32,870 nucleotides of DNA from Acidobacteriota bacterium (GCA_013152895.1 JAADFN010000026.1:4173-37042); one strand, 5' to 3'. Positions 7,983 to 16,117 are shown, counted from the first letter of the stretch. Notes: generated by a model from the letters alone, not told the origin. A program made the numbers and translations.

Positions 7983-9329
7983 TTGACGATGTTGATTAGC
8001 TTACTCGCGTTCATCTTTGTTCTCGGTGTTCTCGTCATCCTGCATGAGGGTGGGCATTTCCTCGCCGCCCGCCTGGTCCATGCGCCCGTGGACGTCTTTT
8101 CGGTCGGTATCGGAAAGCGGTTGTGGGGGTTCAAGCGGGGCGGTACCGATTACCGGATCAGCCTGCTCCCCCTCGGCGGGTACGTGCGGGTCGTCGGCCT
8201 CGGTCCGGACGAGTCCGACCTGGCCGGGGCCACCGACGTCGAGCCCGAGCTGCTGCCCAAGTGGAAACGAACGATCATCCTGCTGGCCGGACCCGCGATG
8301 AATATCGTGGCCGCCGTCGCTTTCCTCGGCTTTGCCTTCGTTCTCGGGGTTCAGGTGCCGGCGTACCAGTCACGGCCCCCGGTCGTCGGCTGGGTTGAAC
8401 CGGCCTCGCCCGCCGCTGCTGCCGGCGTCCGCCCGGGCGACCGGATCGAGGCCGTCGACACGACGAAGGTCCCCACCTGGCAAGATCTCGAGAACATGAT
8501 CCTGACATCCGGCGGGCACCAGGTCCTGTTGAAGGTGATCCGCAACGGGCACGAGCTGAGCATCGAGATGACCCCGAAACGAATCACGCGGTACGGCTTC
8601 GGCTATTCCGGGATCCTCCCCCCCCTGGCGCCGGTCGTACGCGGGTTGCAGCCGGGCTCGCCCGCGGAACGGTGCGGTTTGAAAAAGGGCGACAGGATCA
8701 TCGCTGTCGATTCTCACCCGGTGAAGCAGTTCTACGACCTGATCCGGCTGATCTCCCCCTATCCTGGGAAGGCGCTGGTCCTGACTGTCCTGCGCGGGAC
8801 ATCGACGCTCACCCTCCGCGTGACACCACGGAATATCGGTGGGAAGGGCAAAATCGGGATTCCGGTTATTTTTCCGACCCACATGGAGAAGCTCGGCGTT
8901 CCCGGAGCGCTTCGCGCCAGCCTGAGCGAGAACGTGCGGATGACGATCCAGACGTTCCGGGTGATCGGGCGGCTCGTGAGCCACAAGGCGTCGCTCAGCC
9001 AGGTCTCGGGGCCCCTGGACATCGCGAGAATCTCGGGGCAGGCCGCCCGGAGCGGCATCAGGTCGCTCATCTGGCTCATGGGGTTGATTTCCCTGCAGCT
9101 CGGCATCTTCAACCTGCTGCCGATCCCCCTCCTCGACGGGGGTCACCTGACGATCATCGCCGTTGAAACGGCGATCCGGCGGGATCTCTCGATCAAGGTC
9201 AAGGAACGCATCATGGAAGTCGGCTTCGTCTTGCTGATGCTCCTGATGGTCGTCGTGCTCTACAATGATATCCTCAAGGTGCTTCCAGCGAATCTCTACC
9301 GGATGTTGCACGGCGGGGGAACGCCATGA
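7983..9329 (+). CDS. rseP: RseP-type site-2 zinc metalloprotease with two PDZ domains
   Basis: An inner-membrane intramembrane protease that usually cleaves anti-sigma factors or leftover signal peptides. The first membrane helix holds the zinc motif HEGGH (in VILHEGGHFLAARL), and the C-terminal helix holds LLPIPLLDGGHL, which supplies the third zinc ligand. Two PDZ-like segments lie between, marked by SPAAAAGVRPGDRI and SPAERCGLKKGDRI. The length of 448 residues is normal. TTG at 7983 has GAGG at good spacing and is preferred; ATG at 7989 would shorten the protein by two residues. It follows dxr by 9 bases and overlaps the PASTA gene by ATGA. No anti-sigma factor gene is nearby, so the substrate is unknown. 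Confidence 0.95.
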   Translation: MTMLISLLAFIFVLGVLVILHEGGHFLAARLVHAPVDVFSVGIGKRLWGFKRGGTDYRISLLPLGGYVRVVGLGPDESDLAGATDVEPELLPKWKRTIILLAGPAMNIVAAVAFLGFAFVLGVQVPAYQSRPPVVGWVEPASPAAAAGVRPGDRIEAVDTTKVPTWQDLENMILTSGGHQVLLKVIRNGHELSIEMTPKRITRYGFGYSGILPPLAPVVRGLQPGSPAERCGLKKGDRIIAVDSHPVKQFYDLIRLISPYPGKALVLTVLRGTSTLTLRVTPRNIGGKGKIGIPVIFPTHMEKLGVPGALRASLSENVRMTIQTFRVIGRLVSHKASLSQVSGPLDIARISGQAARSGIRSLIWLMGLISLQLGIFNLLPIPLLDGGHLTIIAVETAIRRDLSIKVKERIMEVGFVLLMLLMVVVLYNDILKVLPANLYRMLHGGGTP

Positions 9330-10075
9330 GTCATGGGTCACAACCGGGAAGGGAACCCGAACACCGCGGGCGGTGGCTCGCGACGCTTCTCGTGATTGGC
9401 GTGTTTTGCGTCTCCTTCGGGATCGTCTTCTGGATCGCGCTGGTGCACACGATTCACGAGGGCACCCAAACCGTTCCCAGTCTCCGCGGGCGCACCCTGG
9501 AAGAGGCTCAGCGCTTGCTTCACGACCGCAGTCTTGGCATTCGTCTCGCACAGCCCGGCGCGTTCGATGCAACCATTCCGGCCGGTGCAATCGCCCGGCA
9601 GGAGCCACGTGCCGGGTTCCACGTCAAGAGCGGGGCCATCGTGACGGTTCGGCTCAGCCTCGGGGGAGAGAGGATCATCATCCCCGATGTACAGGGGGAA
9701 TCGCTCCAGGGCGCCGCAGGGGTCCTCGAGCAGGTCGGCCTGAGGCCCGGCCGGCGGGTCAAGATCGACGGGGGGGCCGAAGGCAACAGCGTGCTTGCGA
9801 CCGATCCGCCGGCGGGCTCGGCCGTGACGCCGTCCACCGCGATCGATATCCTGTTCAATCAGGCGCCACATCACAGGCTGTGGGTAATGCCCAACCTGCT
9901 CGCCGTGCCCCTGGAACGGGTCCAGGCGTTCTTCCGGAGAAACAGGTTCCGTTTGGGCCAGGTTCACCGGGTTCCCTATGCCGGCGTTCCCGCCGGCGAG
10001 GTCGTCCGCCAATATCCTCCGGCTGGAAGTCCACTGTCAACATCCGATATCATCACCGTGTGGATCGTCCAATGA
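9326..10075 (+). CDS. Membrane-anchored PASTA-domain protein without a kinase
   Basis: A 249-residue protein with a short polar N-terminus, one membrane helix (about residues 18-40) and three extracytoplasmic PASTA repeats: roughly 47-113 (TVPSLRGRTLEEAQRLL), 114-184 (IIIPDVQGESLQGAA) and 185-249 (VMPNLLAVPLERVQ). PASTA domains bind peptidoglycan fragments in serine/threonine kinases and penicillin-binding proteins, but there is no kinase or transpeptidase domain here. It sits between rseP and rpe with ATGA overlaps on both sides. In Firmicutes a PASTA kinase (PrkC) lies near rpe, so this may be a relic or relative of that arrangement. A role as a periplasmic cell-wall-binding factor is an inference. 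Confidence 0.87.
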   Translation: MSHGSQPGREPEHRGRWLATLLVIGVFCVSFGIVFWIALVHTIHEGTQTVPSLRGRTLEEAQRLLHDRSLGIRLAQPGAFDATIPAGAIARQEPRAGFHVKSGAIVTVRLSLGGERIIIPDVQGESLQGAAGVLEQVGLRPGRRVKIDGGAEGNSVLATDPPAGSAVTPSTAIDILFNQAPHHRLWVMPNLLAVPLERVQAFFRRNRFRLGQVHRVPYAGVPAGEVVRQYPPAGSPLSTSDIITVWIVQ

Positions 10076-10737
10076 CCATCCGGATCGCGCCCTCGCTACT
10101 GTCGGCCGATTTCTCACGTCTCGCCGGCGAGGTGCGCGACGTTCAGGCGGCGGGAGCGGACCTGATCCACCTGGACATCATGGATGGATGCTTCGTTCCC
10201 AATCTGACCTTTGGTCCGCCGCTCGTGGCGTCGCTGGCGCCCCACTGCGAGATTCCCCTGGACGCCCACCTGATGGTCGTCGATCCCGATGCCCTCCTTC
10301 CCGCCCTGGCGGCGGCCGGCGTCGCGCGGATCGCCGTTCATGCCGAGGCGTGCACGCACCTCCATCGCACGCTGAGCGCCATCCGTTCGCACGGCATCTC
10401 TCCCGGCGTCGCCATCAACCCGGCGACACCGCTCGTTTTCGCCCTGGAGGCCGTCCCGTGGGTTGATTTCATCCTGGTGATGTCGGTCAATCCCGGTTTC
10501 GGCGGCCAGGAGCTCATCGAGGAGAGCGTTTCGCGCATCGAGAGGTTGAGGGCGGCCGCTCGGGCGCCCGGCTTGGACATCACCGTCGATGGCGGTGTAA
10601 CCTGTATGGTAGCTCCCTCACTCGTCGCAGCCGGCGCGACCACCTTGGTGGCCGGAAGCGCAATCTTCGGGGCACACGACCGGGGCCGGGCGATCGCCGA
10701 GCTTCGCGAGTCAGTACGGCAAGGAGAAGACGCATGA
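10072..10737 (+). CDS. rpe: Ribulose-phosphate 3-epimerase
   Basis: A cytoplasmic TIM-barrel enzyme that interconverts ribulose 5-phosphate and xylulose 5-phosphate in the pentose phosphate or Calvin pathway. The 221-residue product has IAPSLLSADF with S8, the metal-binding H33 and D35 in IHLDIMDGCFVPN, the second metal histidine in DAHLMV, the phosphate loop MSVNPGFGGQ and the catalytic aspartate in DITVDGGV. ATG 10072 overlaps the PASTA stop as ATGA; an open frame extends upstream but is not part of the protein. There is no clear Shine-Dalgarno site, consistent with coupled translation. Confidence 0.97.
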   Translation: MTIRIAPSLLSADFSRLAGEVRDVQAAGADLIHLDIMDGCFVPNLTFGPPLVASLAPHCEIPLDAHLMVVDPDALLPALAAAGVARIAVHAEACTHLHRTLSAIRSHGISPGVAINPATPLVFALEAVPWVDFILVMSVNPGFGGQELIEESVSRIERLRAAARAPGLDITVDGGVTCMVAPSLVAAGATTLVAGSAIFGAHDRGRAIAELRESVRQGEDA

Positions 10738-11486
10738 GAAGGTGGTTTTTCGCTGGAGTCATCCTGACCCTGCTCCTCGGCGCCGCAGGGTGCTCCAGCA
10801 CGTCCCCGGAAGATCAGTTGATTTCGAAGCTGCAGAACACCGACAAGCAGACCGTTTTCAACAAGGCCGAGGCGTTGTACCAAAAGGGAAAGTACACCGA
10901 GGCGCGCAAGCTCTTCTCCTTCCTGTACGACACGTTCCCGAACGATCCCCTCGGTCACAAGGCCGCGTTGCGGGTCGCCGATACGTACTACCAGCACAAG
11001 GACGTGGGCAACCTGACCGAGGCGAGGCTACGGTACCGCGATTTCGCAAACCGGTTCCCGAACGATCCCGACCGGGACTATGCCCTGTTGATGCTCGGCA
11101 ACACCTATACCAAGCGGATGCTCTCGCCCGATCGGGACCTGGCCCAGACCCGCGATGCGCTCAAGGCGTACCAACAGCTCCTCAACCTCTATCCACACTC
11201 GAAGTACGCTTCCGAGGCGCGCCAGAAGGTGGCCGAGGTCAAGAAAGTGCTGGCTCAACACGAGTGGCGGGTCGCCGTGTTCTATGCGCGAAACAAGGTC
11301 TGGCTGGCCACGATTTGGAGACTGCAATACCTCAAGGAACATTATCCACAATACCCACAGATGAAGCAGGTGGACCAGCTGCTCACCGAGGCGAAGAAGG
11401 CGCGGGCCGAGTTGAGGAAGCGTGATCGTGAGAGGTATGAAGAGTATCTGAAAAAACACAAGAAGAAGAATAGAAAAGAAAAGTAG
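10734..11486 (+). CDS. Outer-membrane assembly lipoprotein, BamD/YfiO-like
   Basis: A 250-residue lipoprotein. The signal peptide ends in the lipobox LGAAGC with the lipidated cysteine at residue 20. The mature part consists of TPR-like helices typical of BamD/YfiO: FNKAEALYQKGKYTEA, then YDTFPNDP, DFANRFPNDP and LNLYPHSKY. BamD works with BamA to fold outer-membrane proteins. The C-terminus is very lysine-rich (last about 25 residues), which is unusual. AAGGAG precedes the ATG, which overlaps the rpe stop as ATGA. Other TPR lipoproteins (YbgF/CpoB-like) are alternatives; the repeat spacing and length favour BamD. Confidence 0.85.
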   Translation: MRRWFFAGVILTLLLGAAGCSSTSPEDQLISKLQNTDKQTVFNKAEALYQKGKYTEARKLFSFLYDTFPNDPLGHKAALRVADTYYQHKDVGNLTEARLRYRDFANRFPNDPDRDYALLMLGNTYTKRMLSPDRDLAQTRDALKAYQQLLNLYPHSKYASEARQKVAEVKKVLAQHEWRVAVFYARNKVWLATIWRLQYLKEHYPQYPQMKQVDQLLTEAKKARAELRKRDRERYEEYLKKHKKKNRKEK

Positions 11487-11508
11487 AGGATGAGCCATCA
11501 ACCGCCCA

Positions 11509-11538
11509 TTGACGCCTGCGTCCCTCGTAGAGTACCCT
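11509..11538 (+). promoter_or_regulatory. Candidate promoter for the LysM gene
   Basis: TTGACG at 11509-11514 and TACCCT at 11533-11538 are separated by 18 bases. This lies about 30 bases before the LysM start, in the 81-base gap after the bamD-like gene. The -35 is good and the -10 is imperfect. Confidence 0.4.
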
Positions 11539-11567
11539 TGGTGTGTTCAAGCAGCGGGAGAGGACCT

Positions 11568-12659
11568 ATGAAAAGAACGACGTGGTTTGTCATCTTGGTG
11601 AGCCTGCTACCGGCCCTCGTTGTCGCGGGCGGTGTCGCACCGCCGCCGAAACCCCTTCACAAGGTGGGTCAGCACTGGACGCCGTACACTCCGCCATCAA
11701 CGTTTCCCAAGGGGGCCAAGGTCCACGTGATCAAGAAGGGTGATACCCTCTGGGACCTGGCACAACAGTACCTCGGCAATTCGTACCTCTGGCCGCAAAT
11801 CTGGGAAAGGAACCCGTATATACGGGATTCTCACTGGATCTACCCCGGTGATCCGCTCGTCGTTGACATCGCCGTCGCGAAGGCGCCGGCGCCGAAACCG
11901 GCTCCGTCCCCCACGCCGGTGGCACAGGTCACGCCGGCCCTTGTCAAGCCGGCAGCGGCCCCGGTCGGCGAGGCCATCCCCCTCGGAAACACGTCCGACG
12001 TCTACTGCTTCGCGATCCTCAACGAGTCCGGCGAGGCCTATCCGTTCCGCGTGATGTCCGCCGAGAAGGGACCGTACCAGGATAGCTTCAGCGAGGGGGA
12101 TATCATCTACATCAACGGCGGCACGGCCGAAGGTGTCAGGGCCGGCGACCGGTTCTTCGTCCTCGAATCACGGGGTGAGCTGCGTCATCCAGTGTCCGGC
12201 GCGTCGATGGGGAAGCTGTACCGGCAGGTCGGCCAGATCAAGGTTCTCTGCGCGCAGAAACATTCCAGCATCTGCGAGATCGTGAACGCGTGCGATCCGG
12301 TCGTTGTCGGGAACGTGTTGAAGCCGTTCAAGCCAATTCCCGTGCCGCTCGCGATCAAGACGCCGCCGAAGACACGATGTGACGCACCCAACGGAAAACC
12401 GACAGGTGTCATCGCGTACATGCAAGACGGCACAACAATGGGCGGCGACAGCACACTGGTCATGCTGGACCTTGGGTCAGCCGACGGGATCTACCCCGGC
12501 ATGTTCGTGACGATCTACCGCGACAATCCCGCAGTCGGGATGCCCCGTCTCGTCCTCGGAGAGGCCGGCATTCTGACAACCGGTCAGCACTACTCGACGG
12601 CCAAGATCCTCAGCGCAAAGGCGTCCATCCACGTCGGGGATCATGTCGAGGTGAAGTAG
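11568..12659 (+). CDS. Exported LysM-domain protein
   Basis: A 363-residue protein with an N-terminal signal peptide (MKRTTWFVILVSLLPALVVA). One LysM domain spans about residues 49-95; KVHVIKKGDTLWDLAQQYLG and the closing IYPGDPLVV are typical. LysM binds peptidoglycan. A proline/alanine linker (about 105-125) leads to a C-terminal part of roughly 230 residues. It looks beta-rich, with repeated short segments such as EGDIIYINGG and LGSADGIYPGMFVTIYR, and matches no catalytic family I recognise. GGGAGAGG sits just before ATG 11568, which decides against an in-frame start at 11490. A structural or wall-sensing role in the periplasm is likely. Confidence 0.86.
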   Translation: MKRTTWFVILVSLLPALVVAGGVAPPPKPLHKVGQHWTPYTPPSTFPKGAKVHVIKKGDTLWDLAQQYLGNSYLWPQIWERNPYIRDSHWIYPGDPLVVDIAVAKAPAPKPAPSPTPVAQVTPALVKPAAAPVGEAIPLGNTSDVYCFAILNESGEAYPFRVMSAEKGPYQDSFSEGDIIYINGGTAEGVRAGDRFFVLESRGELRHPVSGASMGKLYRQVGQIKVLCAQKHSSICEIVNACDPVVVGNVLKPFKPIPVPLAIKTPPKTRCDAPNGKPTGVIAYMQDGTTMGGDSTLVMLDLGSADGIYPGMFVTIYRDNPAVGMPRLVLGEAGILTTGQHYSTAKILSAKASIHVGDHVEVK

Positions 12660-12702
12660 ACGCGCAACGGCGAGACGGCTGCTACGGAGAGATCAGCTCA
12701 CG

Positions 12703-12909
12703 TCACGAGGCGTCGTGGTCGTCTTCGTGGTCGGTGCTCTTCGGGGCGGGCTTAGGCTCGTCGTCTTTCCCCTCGTTGAGAGCATTCTTGAAGTTCTTGA
12801 TGCCCTGCCCCAGGCCACGGCCGAGCTGGGGCAGCTTGGCCGCGCCAAAAAGAATGATGACGATGAGAAGGATCATCAGAATCTCGGGGAAACCAAGGCT
12901 ACCAAGCAT
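12703..12909 (-). CDS. tatA: Sec-independent protein translocase subunit TatA
   Basis: A 68-residue TatA/E protein: a short periplasmic N-terminus, one membrane helix (about residues 8-22), the FG hinge (LFGAAKLPQLG) and an amphipathic helix (RGLGQGIKNFKNAL), then a charged tail. TatA forms the pore for folded twin-arginine substrates. GGAGG stands 5 bases before the ATG. The start lies inside the end of the upstream kinase gene (11-base overlap), so the two are coupled. No tatC or tatB lies in the window; they must be elsewhere. Confidence 0.92.
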   Translation of the reverse strand: MLGSLGFPEILMILLIVIILFGAAKLPQLGRGLGQGIKNFKNALNEGKDDEPKPAPKSTDHEDDHDAS

Positions 12910-13858
12910 AGGAACCTCCGTCAGCCCTGGAGTATAACAGACAACCCTCCAACTCGTGTGGCGCTCCGGCCCTCCGCGCCGCTGCGGCGAGCCGTCGCGC
13001 CAGTGGCTCTACCCAGCGCTCATACTGCTGCTTCCCAGAGGCTTCAAGGCGGCTGAACGTCCCCAGGACCTTCAGGCCGCGTTGCAGGAGAGTCTGCTCG
13101 AGGCGCATCTCCCAACCGGTCTCGGCGCCAGTCCTCTCGGCCCACGTTTTCGCGAGGCGCCGCCGCCCCGCCCGATCGACGAGCTCCGGGAAGGCACGCT
13201 CACCGATCAGGGAAGCCAGGTCGTACGTGTCCGGACCGACGAACGCATCCTGGACATCGATCACGCCGACCTCCCCGTCGGCGAGCACAAAGAGGTTGTT
13301 GAGGTGATAGTCGCGATGACATACCCGGCGGGGGTGGCTCCCGACTGCCCCGGCCAGCTCGTCGAGCCAGGAATGGAGCACCCCCGCAACGGGGAGACCG
13401 CATCGCGCCGACACGTACCACCTCTCGAAATCGGCGAGCTCGCTCCGGAGGCGACCCTCGTCCAACGGTGGATTGAACGGCGGGAGGTCGCCTGGAGGAA
13501 TGGCCGCCAGTTGGATGAGCGGCCCGAGGAGCCGTTCCGCCAGGTCCCGGCGCCGCGAACGGCCGGCCCGCCGCAAGCTCGCTTCCGCGTCGTCCGGTCC
13601 AAAATCCTCCACGATGAGCACCGGCGGATTCACGGTGAAAAACAGAATCGACGGGACGCGAACCCCACGTCCGGCAAGCCACCCCAGGACCGCTACGTCC
13701 CGCGCGATGCGTGCGGACGCGCCTTCAGGATAGTCCGCCCGAATGGCCGTCTCTCCGCCGCGGGCGACCAGCCGCCAATACGTGCGGTTTGAGGCATCGC
13801 CGGCCAGTGGAACCCTCCGGTCCGGCGAAAGCCACCGGCGTGCAGGCGGGCCGTTCAT
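12899..13858 (-). CDS. Aminoglycoside phosphotransferase-fold kinase, AmgK-like
   Basis: A 319-residue protein of the APH/choline kinase fold. It has VPLAGDASNRTYWRL near the N-terminus, IVEDFG at the hinge, the catalytic loop VCHRDYHLNNL (catalytic Asp, metal-binding Asn) and GVIDVQDA with the second metal-binding aspartate. This pattern fits AmgK, the anomeric N-acetylmuramate/N-acetylglucosamine kinase of peptidoglycan recycling, better than true antibiotic kinases. No murU-type nucleotidyltransferase lies beside it, so that role is tentative. The start is uncertain: ATG 13858 has only a weak GGA upstream, and in-frame ATGs at 13903, 13921 and 13942 have no ribosome site. The 3' end overlaps tatA. 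Confidence 0.85.
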   Translation of the reverse strand: MNGPPARRWLSPDRRVPLAGDASNRTYWRLVARGGETAIRADYPEGASARIARDVAVLGWLAGRGVRVPSILFFTVNPPVLIVEDFGPDDAEASLRRAGRSRRRDLAERLLGPLIQLAAIPPGDLPPFNPPLDEGRLRSELADFERWYVSARCGLPVAGVLHSWLDELAGAVGSHPRRVCHRDYHLNNLFVLADGEVGVIDVQDAFVGPDTYDLASLIGERAFPELVDRAGRRRLAKTWAERTGAETGWEMRLEQTLLQRGLKVLGTFSRLEASGKQQYERWVEPLARRLAAAARRAGAPHELEGCLLYSRADGGSYAW

Positions 13859-13871
13859 GAGACATCCGAGG

Positions 13872-13891
13872 GATCGTGGCTCTTCACGATC
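13872..13891. repeat. Short palindrome beside the divergent kinase start
   Basis: GATCGTG at 13872-13878 and its complement CACGATC at 13885-13891 are separated by 6 bases. It lies in the gap between the likely kinase start and the divergent gene at 13965. It could be an operator or chance. Confidence 0.3.
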
Positions 13892-13964
13892 AAAGTATGT
13901 CATGGCCGCGTGGTGTACCATGGGAAGGTGAGGGGGTTGCATGGTTGAACCGGGCGGAGGACCG

Positions 13965-14318
13965 ATGGAAGAGTCGCGGGCTCAAGGGCTGCATGAGATT
14001 CTCAAGCGGCTTGGCGAAGCGCTCCACGGATCGATCGTCAACTCCGGCGAGGTCCGGGCGTGCCTCCGGGAGCTTCACGAGAAGGGCTGGGATGCGGTCA
14101 TGCTCTTGGAGGCCTCCGTCGTCTGTCATGAGGATGGAAAAGTCAGCGGTGGGCACGCCGCCCTCCACATCCACTCGGATCCGTCCGAGGCGGAACCCGG
14201 GTACGACATCAGCCCCGAGGATGCGAGAATCTTGCGTTCGCTCGGCATTTCCATCGGCGTGGACCCCGGCGTGCGTTCAACCCCAGGATCCGATGATTCG
14301 ACTGACTGGCAAGGATGA
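13965..14318 (+). CDS. Small protein of unknown function
   Basis: I do not recognise this 117-residue protein. It is soluble and acidic, has no signal peptide or membrane segment, and looks like a small alpha/beta domain: an N-terminal helix (EILKRLGEAL), a second helix (GEVRACLRELHEKGW) and a strand (AVMLLEASVVCHE). The tail is poorly ordered. The start at 13965 has GGCGGAGG four bases upstream, the best ribosome site nearby; an earlier ATG at 13941 lacks one. It overlaps rlmN by 26 bases, so the two are translated together, which argues that it is real. Codon use resembles its neighbours. Confidence 0.68.
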   Translation: MEESRAQGLHEILKRLGEALHGSIVNSGEVRACLRELHEKGWDAVMLLEASVVCHEDGKVSGGHAALHIHSDPSEAEPGYDISPEDARILRSLGISIGVDPGVRSTPGSDDSTDWQG

Positions 14319-15321
14319 GCCGGGCGTCATCGAGGCGCTTGCCGAGCACATCGACCGGCCCTTCAGGGCGCGGCAAATTGCCCGCTGGATTCTGCATCGT
14401 GGAGCGCAGTCGTTCGACGAGATGACCGACCTTCCGCGGTCCCTCCGCGAGAGCCTGAGCCGCACGTTCGTGCTCGACGATCCCGAAATTGTTCAGGTCG
14501 TCCCGAGCTCGGATGGTTCGCACAAGTACCTCTTCCGGCTGTCCGACGGCGCGACCATCGAATCGGTCGCCATCCCCGACCGTGGCAAGATGACTCTCTG
14601 CCTCTCCTCTCAGACAGGGTGTGCCGTCGGCTGTACGTTTTGTGTTACCGGGGCGCTCGGAGCGGGACGAAACCTGGAGCCGCACGAGATTGTCGGACAG
14701 TACCGGGCCATCATCCGGCGGGAGACGCACGATCAAGGCCCCGTCAACATCGTGTTCATGGGGATGGGGGAGCCGCTTCTCAACGCTGGGAACCTCGGAT
14801 CTTCTCTCGACGCCCTCTTTGAGACCATCAGCCCCAAGCGCATCACCGTTTCGACGGCCGGCGTCATTCCAGGTATTCGCTGGCTGGCCCGGCTTCCCAG
14901 AAGGCCGAAGCTCGCGGTCTCGCTCAACGCTCCCGACCAGGCGTTACGAGAGACGTTGATGCCCATCGCGCGGCGCTATCCCCTGGTCGAGCTCATGGCC
15001 GAGCTCCGGAGGTTCCCGCTCGAACGGGGACGCCGCATCACCTTCGAGTACGTCCTGATCCGCGGCGTCAATGATTCGGAGAAGCTCGCCCGGGCTCTCG
15101 TCCGCCTCGTTCGCCCGATCCCCTCGAAGATCAACCTCATCCCACTCAACAGCGACCCCGACTTCCTGCCCGGTTTCGAGCGTCCCCCCGACGACGTCAT
15201 CGACCGTTTTGCGCGCGTTCTGCGCAACGCCGGGCGAACCGTCACCGTGCGATGGTCGAAGGGGCACGATGTCGCCGCGGCCTGCGGCCAGCTCAAGGGG
15301 GCGCATCACGCTGTCCGATAG
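14293..15321 (+). CDS. rlmN: 23S rRNA (adenine-2503-C2)-methyltransferase
   Basis: A radical SAM enzyme that methylates A2503 of 23S rRNA and A37 of some tRNAs. The 342-residue product has an N-terminal RNA-binding part (RPFRARQIARWIL), the radical SAM cluster motif CAVGCTFC, the GMGEPLLN motif, TVSTAGVIPGI, and VSLNAPDQALRETLMP. Near the end, ACGQLKG supplies the second methyl-carrier cysteine typical of RlmN. Start 14293 is preceded by AGGA. The 3' end overlaps the convergent pgeF gene by 16 bases. Confidence 0.95.
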   Translation: MIRLTGKDEPGVIEALAEHIDRPFRARQIARWILHRGAQSFDEMTDLPRSLRESLSRTFVLDDPEIVQVVPSSDGSHKYLFRLSDGATIESVAIPDRGKMTLCLSSQTGCAVGCTFCVTGALGAGRNLEPHEIVGQYRAIIRRETHDQGPVNIVFMGMGEPLLNAGNLGSSLDALFETISPKRITVSTAGVIPGIRWLARLPRRPKLAVSLNAPDQALRETLMPIARRYPLVELMAELRRFPLERGRRITFEYVLIRGVNDSEKLARALVRLVRPIPSKINLIPLNSDPDFLPGFERPPDDVIDRFARVLRNAGRTVTVRWSKGHDVAAACGQLKGAHHAVR

Positions 15322-16034
15322 ATCATCGACCATTGGCGGCCCGCGCGCGCACCGTCTCTTCGGTATGAGGCGCATACGGCCGAACATGCGGTACAGCCCC
15401 CCGCGAGCGACCACGAAGACGGCTTCACGCCGGCCCGTTCCAGCTGTGCGCCGAGAAACGCCCTGAGATCCACCCGGTCCCCGTCCCTCCAGAAGCGCTC
15501 CGGGACGGCTGTGGCGGCCAAGGCGGCGATGACATCCTCTCCGACCTGGTAATGACACGGGCCGATGGCCGGCCCCAGTGCAACGGCGAGTTTGTCCGGC
15601 CGAACGCCGTACTCGAGGTAGAACCTGCGGACCGCGGCCGGGACGATCCCGGCCGCAGCGCCCCGCCACCCCGCGTGAACGGCGGCCACCACGCCACCGC
15701 CTTCCATGAGAACGGGCACGCAATCCGCCGTCCAGACGACCAGTCCCACGCCCGCTTCGCACGTGATCAACCCGTCGCACGTCCCGACCGAGACCGCGCC
15801 CGAGAAAGGTCGCCCCGGCTCTGGTGAGAGCGACGCCAGCAGCTTTCCGTGAACCTGGTCGCACCACCGCACGGCCGACACTCCCGGCGTCATCGCGGCG
15901 AGGACGCGATCCATTCGTTTCTCGTATCCATCACCCCCGGTGGCCGGGCCACTGGAGAAGAGCAGCCTTACGCCATCGCCGCTCGTCGCCGCAAGGACCG
16001 GCCGCCCTTCATGGGCATCCTGTCGAAATCTCAC
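15306..16034 (-). CDS. pgeF: Peptidoglycan editing factor PgeF / laccase-domain protein
   Basis: A 242-residue DUF152/YfiH family protein. In E. coli the homologue removes wrongly placed serine from peptidoglycan precursors; family members also show purine nucleoside or phenol oxidase activity. The metal-site residues are present: the histidine in WCDQVHG, the cysteine in VVWTADCVPVLM and the histidine in AAVHAGWRGAA, followed by GPAIGPCHYQVG. GTG at 16034 has GGAGAGG five bases upstream and is the best start; the frame stays open far upstream but that part is not family-like. It is divergent from ftsE and convergent with rlmN. Confidence 0.93.
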   Translation of the reverse strand: MRFRQDAHEGRPVLAATSGDGVRLLFSSGPATGGDGYEKRMDRVLAAMTPGVSAVRWCDQVHGKLLASLSPEPGRPFSGAVSVGTCDGLITCEAGVGLVVWTADCVPVLMEGGGVVAAVHAGWRGAAAGIVPAAVRRFYLEYGVRPDKLAVALGPAIGPCHYQVGEDVIAALAATAVPERFWRDGDRVDLRAFLGAQLERAGVKPSSWSLAGGCTACSAVCASYRRDGARAGRQWSMIYRTA

Positions 16035-16108
16035 ACTACCTCTCCTTTCCAGGACGGACCGCCATGGGCGCCCCATCCCGCGGACCCGCGCCTGCCCGCC
16101 GCACCGGA

Positions 16109-16117
16109 TGGTACAAT
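16109..16117 (+). promoter_or_regulatory. Candidate extended -10 element for ftsEX
   Basis: TGGTACAAT reads as TGn plus TACAAT (five of six matches to TATAAT), 101 bases before ftsE in the 183-base gap shared with pgeF. No recognisable -35 is present. The predicted leader is about 95 bases. Confidence 0.45.
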
